Shown here piece by piece: positions 1-7,517 of a DNA stretch of 64,000 bases. This stretch comes from an uncultured Candidatus Melainabacteria bacterium (GTDB taxonomy: Bacteria; Cyanobacteriota; Vampirovibrionia; Gastranaerophilales; Gastranaerophilaceae), in NCBI GenBank assembly GCA_934754655.1, contig CAKVIC010000008.1:1-64000 (forward strand). The letters run 5' to 3'. Below the pieces are notes generated by a model, which worked only from the letters and a program-made list of their open reading frames with translations, was not told the origin of the DNA and did not search any database. Both the position numbers and the translations under genes were made by a program. Numbering within the stretch: position 1 is the first letter of the stretch; each line of letters opens with the position of its first letter.

Positions 1-77
1 TGGGTTCTCATCCTCATCAGACTTATACAAAAAAACTCTCTTTACGAGAGTTTTAAAATGGGGCGCCTGATGGGATT
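1..77. repeat. Direct repeat copy 1 (tRNA-His 3' end plus terminator)
   Basis: These 77 bases are identical to 186-262. In minus-strand terms the unit holds the last 19 nt of tRNA-His including its CCA, the terminator hairpin behind it, and about 28 bp further downstream. The copy starts at the window edge, so it may extend further left. A duplicated tRNA 3' end is what integration into a tRNA gene leaves behind, but no integrase is visible here. A tandem duplication or an assembly effect at a contig end are alternatives. Confidence 0.9.
29..54 (-). terminator. Duplicate copy of the tRNA-His terminator
   Basis: The hairpin (AAAACTCTC, 5-nt loop, GAGAGTTTT) is identical to the one at 214-239 because it lies inside the 77-bp repeat. 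No complete gene is seen reading into it; only the tRNA 3' fragment precedes it. Confidence 0.6.
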
Positions 78-82
78 GTCTT

Positions 83-170
83 GACCTGTTCGCATTAAAC
101 GTGTCTACGGTTTTTGCTAATATGATTTTCAATCATTTCGCAAAAGACCTCCGCACTCTGCTCACAGGTC
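83..170. other. Rod-like hairpin element between the direct repeats
   Basis: Nested inverted segments span 88 bp. GACCTGT (83-89) pairs with ACAGGTC (164-170), GTG (101-103) with CAC (154-156), CGG (108-110) with CCG (151-153), TTTTGC (112-117) with GCAAAA (140-145), and the tip is ATGATT (122-127), TTC, AATCAT (131-136). The order is fully nested, so one long imperfect hairpin could form on either strand. It may be a repeat element, a recombination site or a structured RNA. The sequence alone does not decide. Confidence 0.55.
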
Positions 171-185
171 GCTCGAACCCTTAAA

Positions 186-262
186 TGGGTTCTCATCCTC
201 ATCAGACTTATACAAAAAAACTCTCTTTACGAGAGTTTTAAAATGGGGCGCCTGATGGGATT
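186..262. repeat. Direct repeat copy 2 (within intact tRNA-His locus)
   Basis: Identical to bases 1-77, offset by 185 bp. This copy includes the 3' end of the complete tRNA-His gene (244-262) and its terminator. Just outside it, GAACCC (175-180) and GGGTTC (187-192) form a short inverted repeat across the junction. Confidence 0.9.
214..239 (-). terminator. Rho-independent terminator of tRNA-His
   Basis: A 9-bp perfect stem (AAAACTCTC at 217-225, loop 226-230, GAGAGTTTT at 231-239) is followed on the minus strand by a short T run. It lies four bases past the CCA end of tRNA-His. Confidence 0.75.
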
Positions 263-320
263 CGAACCCATGCATATCGGAACCACAATCCGAGGTCTTA
301 ACCGCTTGACGACAGGCGCC
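244..320 (-). tRNA. trnH: tRNA-His (anticodon GTG)
   Basis: The minus strand folds as a 77-nt tRNA. The anticodon stem TCGGA/TCCGA encloses loop TTGTGGT, giving anticodon GTG. The T-arm holds GGTTCGAATCC. The acceptor stem pairs seven bases and carries an extra G at -1 opposite C73, the identity pair of histidine tRNA, followed by an encoded CCA. A promoter-like sequence lies just upstream and a terminator just downstream, so it looks monocistronic. Confidence 0.95.
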
Positions 321-334
321 ATATACAACTATTT

Positions 335-362
335 AGTATATCAAATAAATTTTTTTTAGCAA
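335..362 (-). promoter_or_regulatory. Probable sigma70-type promoter of tRNA-His
   Basis: On the minus strand TTGCTA (362-357) and TATACT (340-335) are separated by 16 bp. Transcription would begin near base 328, a few nt before the tRNA 5' end at 320. Confidence 0.5.
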
Positions 363-444
363 GCAAATTTATGAAAAAAAACTAAAACACTTCATGCAAA
401 CTTGTCATAATGCCCTTAATAAATCATACTCAAATCTGCATAAT

Positions 445-1287
445 TTAATTTAAAGCTTCTAATGCAGCTATTTTCATTTTGTCAAAATCCGGCAATTCTT
501 CTGTCCATATCTCTATTGCCCGTTGAGCCTGATATATTAACATATCTAATCCAGTTATCGTCCTTAGTCCTCTTTCTTGCGCATTTTTTATCAAAACAGT
601 TTTCATTGGATTATAAACTATATCATAAATTATTGTGTCTGAATTCAGTTTATCTAAATCTTTTTTTTCTAAAGGCATTTCATCAGCCATAAAACCTTTC
701 ATTCCTATAGGAGTTGCGTTTACAATTAACGCTGATTCTTCTAAGCTACGAATGTTTTGTATTTGGTATGCGTTAAATTCAATATCAGGAAATTTTGCCC
801 TTACGTAATCCATTGTTTGTCTTGAATTAATAATATTTCTTGTATACAAATCAATATTTGTAGCTCCAGCTTCTGCCAAGCCAACAACTGCAGCACGCGC
901 AGCACCACCAGTGCCTAATATTGAAACTATTTTACCTGCTATATTCAAATCTTCCGGTAATGCCTTTTTAAACCCATAAATATCCGTATTATACCCATAA
1001 AAAGATTTATCAGGCATAATTTTAACAGTATTAACGCATCCTGCTATATTAGCATAATCATCAATCTCATCTAAAAATAATGACATAGGAACTTTTAGCG
1101 GAATTGTAACATTAAATCCATCGTAAGAATTTACTTTTAAAAATTTTATACGACTTATCAAATCCTCGGGAGAAGTTTCCATAACATCATAACAACCCTC
1201 ATAACCCAAGCTAGCTAAGCCCGCTTTATGAATTATAGCTGAAATTGAATGACCTAAAGGATAACCAATAATACCTAATTTATACAT
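445..1287 (-). CDS. aroE: Shikimate dehydrogenase
   Basis: This enzyme reduces 3-dehydroshikimate to shikimate with NADPH in aromatic amino-acid synthesis in the cytoplasm. At 280 aa it has normal length. The substrate-binding start GYPLGHSIS is followed by NVTIPLK with catalytic Lys65, GYNTD with the paired Asp, the nucleotide-binding loop LGTGGAARA, NATPIGM, and the C-terminal GLDMLIYQA segment. The usual HSxSP proline is replaced (HSISA). It starts with ATG and is divergent from glmU with 84 bp between them. Confidence 0.95.
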   Translation of the reverse strand: MYKLGIIGYPLGHSISAIIHKAGLASLGYEGCYDVMETSPEDLISRIKFLKVNSYDGFNVTIPLKVPMSLFLDEIDDYANIAGCVNTVKIMPDKSFYGYNTDIYGFKKALPEDLNIAGKIVSILGTGGAARAAVVGLAEAGATNIDLYTRNIINSRQTMDYVRAKFPDIEFNAYQIQNIRSLEESALIVNATPIGMKGFMADEMPLEKKDLDKLNSDTIIYDIVYNPMKTVLIKNAQERGLRTITGLDMLIYQAQRAIEIWTEELPDFDKMKIAALEALN

Positions 1288-1371
1288 TTATTTATTCTCC
1301 CAACTAAACAAAAACTATTTTAACATAATTCTTGTTGTGCTACAATATAGCTAAAATAAGGAGATTAAAGA

Positions 1372-2655
1372 ATGGCAAAATCTATAATACTTGCCGCAGG
1401 CAAAGGTACAAGAATGAAATCTGAAAAACCAAAAGTTTTACACGAAATTTTTGGTAAAGCGCTTGTTGGGTATGTAATTGATGCGACTAATAATACAAAC
1501 CTTATTGATGAAAATTTTGTTATTGTTGGTCATCAAGCTGAAAAAGTTGAAGAATATATTAATAAAAATTACAAAAATACTAAAACCGTATTACAGTCAC
1601 CACAGCTTGGAACAGGACATGCCGTAAGCATGGTTTTACCTTATCTAAATGATTATAAAGGTGAAATTATTATTCTTTGTGGAGATACGCCATTAATAAC
1701 AGAAGATACCTTAAAAGAATTTATTCAAAAACACAGAGAAATGAATTCTGATTTAACTGTAATGAGTGCTATAGTTGAAAACCCAACAAATTATGGACGT
1801 ATTATAAGAAATACTAATGGAAAGTTAAATTCTATTGTTGAAGAAAAAGATACTACTGATGAACAAAAAAAAGTTAATGAAATTAATGCCGGAATTTATT
1901 GTCTAAATTGGGAAAAAATCAAGCAAGCTTTTAACGAATTAACAAGCAATAACGCGCAAGGCGAGTATTATCTTACTGATATTGTAGAATGGGCAAACAA
2001 AAAATCTTTAAATGTAAATGCCTATATTTTAAAAGATAATACTGAAATTTTTGGTATAAATTCAAAAATTAACCTTGCAGAAGCAGCTAATCTTTTGAAT
2101 CAGAAAATTCTAAAAAAGCTTATGACAAATGGAGTTTCAATCGTTTCTCCAGAAACAACTTGGATAAGTCCTGAAACTGAAATTGGACAAGACACAATAA
2201 TTTACCCTTCAACATATATTGAAGGTAAAAATCACATAGGAAGTCACTGTAAAATTGGACCTTTTACGCACATAAGAGGGAATGTAACAACAGAAGATTA
2301 TGTGAAAATTGGGAACTTTGTAGAAATAAAAAAAGCTTCAATTAAATCTCACACTAATATTTGCCATTTAACTTATATTGGCGATAGTGAAGTCGGTTCG
2401 CATGTAAACGTTGGCGCCGGAGTCATAACAGCAAATTTTGAACCTTATTCAAATACAAAAAGCAAAACTATAATAAAAGATAATGTTAAAATTGGGTCTA
2501 ATTCGGTTTTAATAGCCCCTGTCACTATAGAAGAAAATGCTAGCATCGGAGCTTTAAGTGTTATCGCGAAAAATATTCCGGCTTGGGCGTTAGCAATAAC
2601 ACGAGCACCAATTAAAATAATTGAAAATTGGGTAAAAACAAAATTAAAAAAATAG
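1372..2655 (+). CDS. glmU: Bifunctional UDP-GlcNAc pyrophosphorylase / GlcN-1-P acetyltransferase
   Basis: GlmU makes UDP-N-acetylglucosamine, the precursor of peptidoglycan and lipid A. The N-terminal nucleotidyltransferase shows LAAGKGTRM with a downstream Lys, QLGTGHA and GDTPLI. From about residue 245 a left-handed beta-helix follows, with RGNV, GNFVEIKK and the catalytic histidine in HLTYIGD, so the acetyltransferase half is present. At 427 aa it is slightly shorter than the usual 450-460. AAGGAG precedes the ATG, and a -10-like TACAAT lies at 1341-1346. Confidence 0.95.
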   Translation: MAKSIILAAGKGTRMKSEKPKVLHEIFGKALVGYVIDATNNTNLIDENFVIVGHQAEKVEEYINKNYKNTKTVLQSPQLGTGHAVSMVLPYLNDYKGEIIILCGDTPLITEDTLKEFIQKHREMNSDLTVMSAIVENPTNYGRIIRNTNGKLNSIVEEKDTTDEQKKVNEINAGIYCLNWEKIKQAFNELTSNNAQGEYYLTDIVEWANKKSLNVNAYILKDNTEIFGINSKINLAEAANLLNQKILKKLMTNGVSIVSPETTWISPETEIGQDTIIYPSTYIEGKNHIGSHCKIGPFTHIRGNVTTEDYVKIGNFVEIKKASIKSHTNICHLTYIGDSEVGSHVNVGAGVITANFEPYSNTKSKTIIKDNVKIGSNSVLIAPVTIEENASIGALSVIAKNIPAWALAITRAPIKIIENWVKTKLKK

Positions 2656-2714
2656 CAAAAATCAAATTTGGAGTGAATGAGATTTAAAACAAATTCTTTA
2701 AAACAAGATTTTGT

Positions 2715-3320
2715 TTAACTTATTTTTTCAAAATCTATTGCACCATGCTTGCAAATCGGGCAAATATAGTTAGGTGGTAGAATTTCGTGCTCATATATAA
2801 ATCCACAAATTTTACATCTCCAACCTTTACGTTTGTCATTTGTGTTAATTTTGTTTTTCAAATTCTTTTGATATTCTTCATAAGTTAAAGAGGGAGTATC
2901 ATTTAAAATTATGGCTTCTTCAACTTTTGCTAAAAATAAGAAATGGGAATTTAAATCGATTGTATTTTCGACGGTTGCTGAAATATAAGAATTTGTATAT
3001 TTTGTAATATAAAAAATTCCATTCGTAGCACGCGTGCCTTTGAATTTTTCAAATTTGTCATAATCTCTTCCACAATGATATCCAAAGTTTTCAAAAATAT
3101 CATGCGTCGCGTTATTAGAAATAATTGAGATATTAAGCTTTTTAGTTTTTGCCAAGATTTCTGACGTATAACTATTTTTATTTAGTGCAATCGCTATTAA
3201 GCAAGGATTTGATGATATTTGCATTATAGTATTAATAATACAACCATTATCTTTATTTTCATCTCTTACGGTTACAATATATAAACCATAAGATATTTTA
3301 TGTAAAACTTGAGTATCCAT
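2715..3320 (-). CDS. Flavin reductase-rubredoxin fusion (Hrb-like)
   Basis: Residues 1 to about 150 look like an FMN-binding flavin-reductase (flavoredoxin-like) domain. Residues about 166-201 form a rubredoxin domain with two CxxC knuckles, CKIC and CPIC, that would hold one iron. This order matches the high-molecular-weight rubredoxin of acetogens, which passes electrons from NAD(P)H to the flavodiiron protein FprA in O2/NO reduction. An fprA gene and a small rubredoxin lie at 50100-51473. The gene is monocistronic here. The partner assignment is inferred. Confidence 0.8.
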   Translation of the reverse strand: MDTQVLHKISYGLYIVTVRDENKDNGCIINTIMQISSNPCLIAIALNKNSYTSEILAKTKKLNISIISNNATHDIFENFGYHCGRDYDKFEKFKGTRATNGIFYITKYTNSYISATVENTIDLNSHFLFLAKVEEAIILNDTPSLTYEEYQKNLKNKINTNDKRKGWRCKICGFIYEHEILPPNYICPICKHGAIDFEKIS

Positions 3321-3519
3321 AATTTTTCCTTTTAAGTTTATAAAAAATTATATTTGAATAAATTTTAGCAATTTTTAAGATTTAAATCAATTATCTTAAA
3401 TTTACACTAAACGGGTGATGTTATAAAAAACTGTTTAAAGTTTTTTCAAATAATGCCGATTATAATATTGACATTCGAAAATAAATCATTAAAAAAGGTT
3501 TAGAAAGGCACCTGAATAT

Positions 3520-3774
3520 ATGTCAGAAATCGTAAATTTTTTATCAAGAGTTTTAACTACCCCACCTGCAATACACACTAACGAAATTAGAAGACCAAGC
3601 ACTGGAAATTCTTCTAATAACCCTTTTGCTTCAAGCAATCCTTTCATAACATCAAGTAATGGAAATCGATTTGCTAATTATGGTCAAAATAGACCAGTTA
3701 TCGGCGGATATTTTGCCGGATATTACAATAATCAGCCAAATATTGTTGGCAGAAGATTATTTATTGAAGCGTAA
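3520..3774 (+). CDS. Small Asn/Ser/Gly-rich protein of unknown function
   Basis: This 84-aa protein is not recognised. It is low-complexity and rich in Asn, Ser, Gly and Tyr, with a duplicated SNPF segment in the middle and a Gly/Tyr-rich tail. There is no signal peptide or membrane segment. GAAAGG lies 11 bases before the ATG, and a rho-independent terminator follows directly, so it looks like a single-gene transcript. The upstream 199 bp contain a TTGACA (3469-3474) without a clear -10 partner. Confidence 0.65.
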   Translation: MSEIVNFLSRVLTTPPAIHTNEIRRPSTGNSSNNPFASSNPFITSSNGNRFANYGQNRPVIGGYFAGYYNNQPNIVGRRLFIEA

Positions 3775-3801
3775 GACTCAAAAATATACATAAATACAAA
3801 T

Positions 3802-3826
3802 GGGTAACTGAAAGTTGCCCTTTTTT
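3802..3826 (+). terminator. Terminator after the small Asn/Ser-rich gene
   Basis: GGGTAACT (3802-3809), GAA loop, AGTTGCCC (3813-3820) form an 8-bp stem with one G-T pair, followed by six Ts. hydF ends on the opposite strand at 3825. Confidence 0.85.
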
Positions 3827-5006
3827 ATTTTTTCAAGAATTTTAAACTTCGTTCAAGAATCCCATTTATATTAGCAATCAGCACCCCATAATTAATAATT
3901 GGGACATTTGAATCTTGAGCCATTTTTATTCTAGCCTTCATTTCTTGCTCATTTAACATGCATCCGCCACAATGAACAATTAGCGCAAAATCTTTTATAT
4001 TTTCAGGAAATTCTCCACCTGATGAAAATGAAAAATTCAAAGATTTTCCAGTATAATTTTTCAGCCACATTGGTATTTTTACAGAACCTATATCGTTACA
4101 TTGTCTGTGATGAGTGCAACCTTCTGATATTAAAACTTTATCACCATCTTTAAGTTTTTTTAAAGTTTCAGCCCCTGACATTAAAGATTTAATTTCACCT
4201 TTATATCTTGCCATTAAAATAGAAAAAGAAGTTAAATAGATATTTTCAGGCACAATTTTTTTTACTTCACAAAACGCTTGTGAATCTGTTATAACCAATT
4301 TGGGAGAAAATTTCTTTAAAAGAGAATCTAATTCTTCGACTTGGCAACAAATTGGCACACAATGAAAATCCAACAATTCGCGTATTGTTTGATGTTGTGG
4401 CAAAATTAAACGCCCTTTTGGTGCTGATTCATCTATTGGAATAACTAAAATAACAATGTCACCCACATTTAATAAATCACCGACAATGAACTTGTTAACT
4501 TTTTTATGAGCAAATTTGCCTAACAATTCTTTTAATTCATAAATATTATCACCTTTTAATGAACTTACATAAATACTTGTATAAACTTGTTCAATATTAG
4601 GTTTTTCATTTAAAATATCACATTTATTATATGCAACAATGAATGGAATATTATTTTTATTAAAAAGATTTATTAAATCTTTATCCGCTTTTTGCAAACC
4701 AAACCTTGAATCAACAACCAATACTGCAATATCTGTTTTTCGCAGAACCTCTAAGGTTTTTTCAATTCTTAAGTTTCCAAGTTCACCAACATCGTCAAAA
4801 CCTGCTGTATCAATGATAACAACAGGCCCTAATGGTAAAAGCTCCATTGTTTTTTTCACCGCATCTGTTGTCGTACCTTTTTTATCAGATACAATCGAAA
4901 GATTTTGCCCAGAAATTGCATTTACCAAGCTTGATTTTCCGGCGTTTCTACAACCAAAAAATCCGATATGTAATCTTTCTGACGCTGGCATGTTTGTTAA
5001 TGACAT
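3825..5006 (-). CDS. hydF: [FeFe]-hydrogenase maturation GTPase HydF
   Basis: HydF is the scaffold on which the binuclear iron subcluster of the H-cluster is assembled before transfer to the hydrogenase. The GTPase domain shows the P-loop GCRNAGKSS (residues 18-26), DTAGFDDVG and YNKCD. The C-terminal cluster domain retains the iron-sulfur ligands in GCTHHRQC and HCGGC. It follows hydG by 11 bp, so it is co-transcribed. The hydrogenases it serves are at 19982-24566. Confidence 0.95.
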   Translation of the reverse strand: MSLTNMPASERLHIGFFGCRNAGKSSLVNAISGQNLSIVSDKKGTTTDAVKKTMELLPLGPVVIIDTAGFDDVGELGNLRIEKTLEVLRKTDIAVLVVDSRFGLQKADKDLINLFNKNNIPFIVAYNKCDILNEKPNIEQVYTSIYVSSLKGDNIYELKELLGKFAHKKVNKFIVGDLLNVGDIVILVIPIDESAPKGRLILPQHQTIRELLDFHCVPICCQVEELDSLLKKFSPKLVITDSQAFCEVKKIVPENIYLTSFSILMARYKGEIKSLMSGAETLKKLKDGDKVLISEGCTHHRQCNDIGSVKIPMWLKNYTGKSLNFSFSSGGEFPENIKDFALIVHCGGCMLNEQEMKARIKMAQDSNVPIINYGVLIANINGILERSLKFLKK

Positions 5007-5017
5007 TTTATTTACCT

Positions 5018-6457
5018 CTAAAATCTAAAATCTCTTGAACCGTTTTGAATTTTTTCTAAATTTTCTTTTGCAATTTTACGTGTTTTATCGTTAGGAATTT
5101 TAGTTAATTCTTTATCTATTAGCTCATTACCTATTTTTTGAGTTTCTGAAGTTGCATAATCCATTAAAAACTCTTTCAATGTCATTAAAGCATTTGGATG
5201 GCAACAATTAAGTATTTGCCCAGATTTACACAAAGACATAAATCTATCACCAGTTCTTCCTTCTCTATAACATGCTGTACAAAATGAAGGAACATAGCCC
5301 ATCTCCATTAACCATTTCACCACCTCATCAAGCGTTCTTTGATCTGATACATCAAATTGTTCAGTTTCTGTTGGTCTTATTTCTTCTGTATAACCGCCAA
5401 CTGAGGTTCTAGAAGCTCCCGAGATTTGTGAAACCCCTAGCTTAATAACTTTTTCTCTTACTTCTTGAGATTCCCTTGTTGATATTATCATGCCGGTGTA
5501 AGGCACCGCAATTCTAATTAAAGCAACAAGCTTCGCAAAAATTTCATCAGAAATACCATTATCAAAAGCCGTTGGGTCAATATCGTCAGCATGTTTAATT
5601 CTAGGAACAGAAATTGTATGAGGTCCAACACCGTGAACAGCTTCTAAATGTTCTGCATGCATTAAAAGTCCGGCGAATTCGTATTTATAACGTTCAAGTC
5701 CAAACAAAACGCCAAGCCCAACATCATCAATTCCGCCTTGCATTGCTCTATCCATTGCTTCTGTATGATAATTATAATCATGTTTTGGACCTGTTGGATG
5801 TAATTTTAAGTAAGATTCTTTATGGTATGTTTCTTGAAATAAAATATATGTTCCGATACCGGCTTCTTTTAGTTTTTTATAATTTTCAACCGTTGTTGCT
5901 GCAATATTAACATTAACACGTCTTATCGCACCATTTTTATGTTTAATGGAATAAATCGTTTTAATACAATCTAAAATATAATCAATAGGATTGTTAACAG
6001 GGTCTTCACCAGATTCTATTGCTAAGCGTTTATGTCCCATATCTTGTAGAGCAATAACTTCATTTTTAACTTCTTCTTGAGTTAATTTTTTGCGAGGAAT
6101 ATGTTTATTCTTATAATGATATGGACAATAAACACAACCATTTACGCAATAATTTGATAGATAAAGTGGTGCAAAAATTACAATACGATTTCCATAAAAA
6201 GCAAGTTTAATCTCTTCTGCAAGCTTATACATTTTCTCCAAAATAGTTTTGTCTTCGCAGGCGAGCAAAACGCTAGCTTCTCTATGTGTTAAACCTTTGC
6301 AATGAGTTTCATTACCTGTTTTTACAGGCTTTGCTTTTTCTAAAATTTGGTTAATCAATTCTAAATTATTTTTATTATCTTCAGCATATTTTAATGTTTC
6401 TATAATTTCATCATGGTTAATAAAATCGTCTGCGACCATTGATTTTGGATTATACAT
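5018..6457 (-). CDS. hydG: [FeFe]-hydrogenase maturation radical SAM tyrosine lyase HydG
   Basis: HydG cleaves tyrosine to p-cresol and delivers the CO and cyanide ligands of the H-cluster. The radical-SAM motif CVNGCVYC supplies Cys104, 108 and 111. The C-terminal auxiliary-cluster motif CTAC followed about 20 residues later by a third Cys is present and separates HydG from its paralog ThiH. Length 479 aa is typical. It lies between a TM1266-type regulator and hydF. No hydE is found in the window. Confidence 0.95.
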   Translation of the reverse strand: MYNPKSMVADDFINHDEIIETLKYAEDNKNNLELINQILEKAKPVKTGNETHCKGLTHREASVLLACEDKTILEKMYKLAEEIKLAFYGNRIVIFAPLYLSNYCVNGCVYCPYHYKNKHIPRKKLTQEEVKNEVIALQDMGHKRLAIESGEDPVNNPIDYILDCIKTIYSIKHKNGAIRRVNVNIAATTVENYKKLKEAGIGTYILFQETYHKESYLKLHPTGPKHDYNYHTEAMDRAMQGGIDDVGLGVLFGLERYKYEFAGLLMHAEHLEAVHGVGPHTISVPRIKHADDIDPTAFDNGISDEIFAKLVALIRIAVPYTGMIISTRESQEVREKVIKLGVSQISGASRTSVGGYTEEIRPTETEQFDVSDQRTLDEVVKWLMEMGYVPSFCTACYREGRTGDRFMSLCKSGQILNCCHPNALMTLKEFLMDYATSETQKIGNELIDKELTKIPNDKTRKIAKENLEKIQNGSRDFRF

Positions 6458-6488
6458 ATCTTTTTCCTACTTTCTTTTTTTATTTTTA

Positions 6489-6734
6489 CTAAATATTTGA
6501 ATAAACTGTTTTTGCACTTACTTTATCAATTTTCCCGATTTTTCCGGTTAATGCGTTAATTGTATCAACAGGAGCATCAAGTGCTACACTGATAAGTCTT
6601 ATTTTCTTTGTTTTATAAGGGATTCCGAATCTGCCGATTATATATTCTGAATATTCAGATAACAAATTTTGTATATCACAAATTACAGCATCATCTTCTA
6701 CTACAATCGCAATTATTGCTACGCGTGTTTCCAT
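6489..6734 (-). CDS. TM1266-family iron-only hydrogenase system regulator
   Basis: This 81-aa protein looks like the small ACT-fold family that recurs beside hydrogenase maturation genes (TM1266 type). It begins METRVAIIAIVVED and ends in a short SAKTVYS segment. The family name is by association; its effector is not known from sequence. AAGGAG precedes the ATG. It heads the hydG-hydF transcript, and a GC-rich inverted repeat lies 25 bp before its start. Confidence 0.85.
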   Translation of the reverse strand: METRVAIIAIVVEDDAVICDIQNLLSEYSEYIIGRFGIPYKTKKIRLISVALDAPVDTINALTGKIGKIDKVSAKTVYSNI

Positions 6735-6759
6735 TATTTGATTCTCCTTAATTTATCAT

Positions 6760-6793
6760 AAGGCGGTCGTATCATGTTTGATACGACCGCCTT
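6760..6793. promoter_or_regulatory. GC-rich 15-bp inverted repeat upstream of the hyd maturation operon
   Basis: AAGGCGGTCGTATCA (6760-6774), TGTT loop, and its perfect complement (6779-6793) make a strong hairpin far richer in GC than its surroundings. No T run follows on either strand, so it is not a standard intrinsic terminator. It sits 25 bp before the start codon of the TM1266-type gene and could be an operator, an attenuator stem or an mRNA stabiliser. Confidence 0.6.
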
Positions 6794-6927
6794 TATAACA
6801 TACCTTCTAAAATTCAGTTACGTATCTTTCTTTAAAGAAAACTCTCGAAAGTCAGACATTTTCTAAAAATAATTTTATCACTCATTCTGTAGAAAAACAA
6901 GTTAAATAATTATTTAATAACTGCAAA

Positions 6928-7437
6928 CTAATCTTCAAAAGGTATTGTAATTATATATTTATCACCTTTACGCTCTTTTTTAATTTTATCAACAATTAGC
7001 TTATTATTTAAATAATATGATTGAGAAAAGTTTACAATACGTTCACTATTTTTAGCTTTTTTCTCCATTTCACCAGATACCGTTGCGACATTGTTATCCA
7101 AATTAAAACTAATACCTTTTTCATTATTATCTAATTGTCTTAAATCAACTACAAGCTTATATTCATCTTCTTCTTGAACTAAGTTTACAAGCATAGGACG
7201 AACCTTAATTTCAAAAGGATCTTTCATCGCTTTATTTTCAAATTTTTGAAATTCACGTTCTTGCTGTATCAACATTTTTTCAAGTCGCCTAGCGTTATAT
7301 TCAGGACTAAACATTTTATTAAACATTATTGATAAAGCTAAATGAAAAGCTAAAAATGTAACGATAAAAATCATTATCAAGCCACATAAAACTTTCCACC
7401 AACAACATTTACAACTCTTTTTTTCTTCATCTAACAT
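6928..7437 (-). CDS. Membrane-anchored Hsp20-like (alpha-crystallin fold) protein
   Basis: The 169-aa protein starts at the ATG at 7437, which has AAAGGAG seven bases upstream; longer starts lack one. A charged, Cys/Trp-rich N-terminus (CKCCWW) leads into one membrane helix at about residues 15-38. A short coiled region follows, then a C-terminal beta-sandwich of about 90 residues resembling small heat-shock proteins, ending in YIITIPF. A single-pass anchor on this fold is unusual. Substrates cannot be inferred. Confidence 0.6.
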   Translation of the reverse strand: MLDEEKKSCKCCWWKVLCGLIMIFIVTFLAFHLALSIMFNKMFSPEYNARRLEKMLIQQEREFQKFENKAMKDPFEIKVRPMLVNLVQEEDEYKLVVDLRQLDNNEKGISFNLDNNVATVSGEMEKKAKNSERIVNFSQSYYLNNKLIVDKIKKERKGDKYIITIPFED

Positions 7438-7517
7438 AAAAAAACTCCTTTCCTCTATTATTAAAATATTTAATCTGATTTTAAAATTATAATCAATAGA
7501 CACTTGGGTAATCTTTT

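Noticed and set aside
1372..2655. glmU as truncated because it is 427 aa
   Set aside because: Both domains and the acetyltransferase catalytic His and Arg are present, so the gene looks whole.
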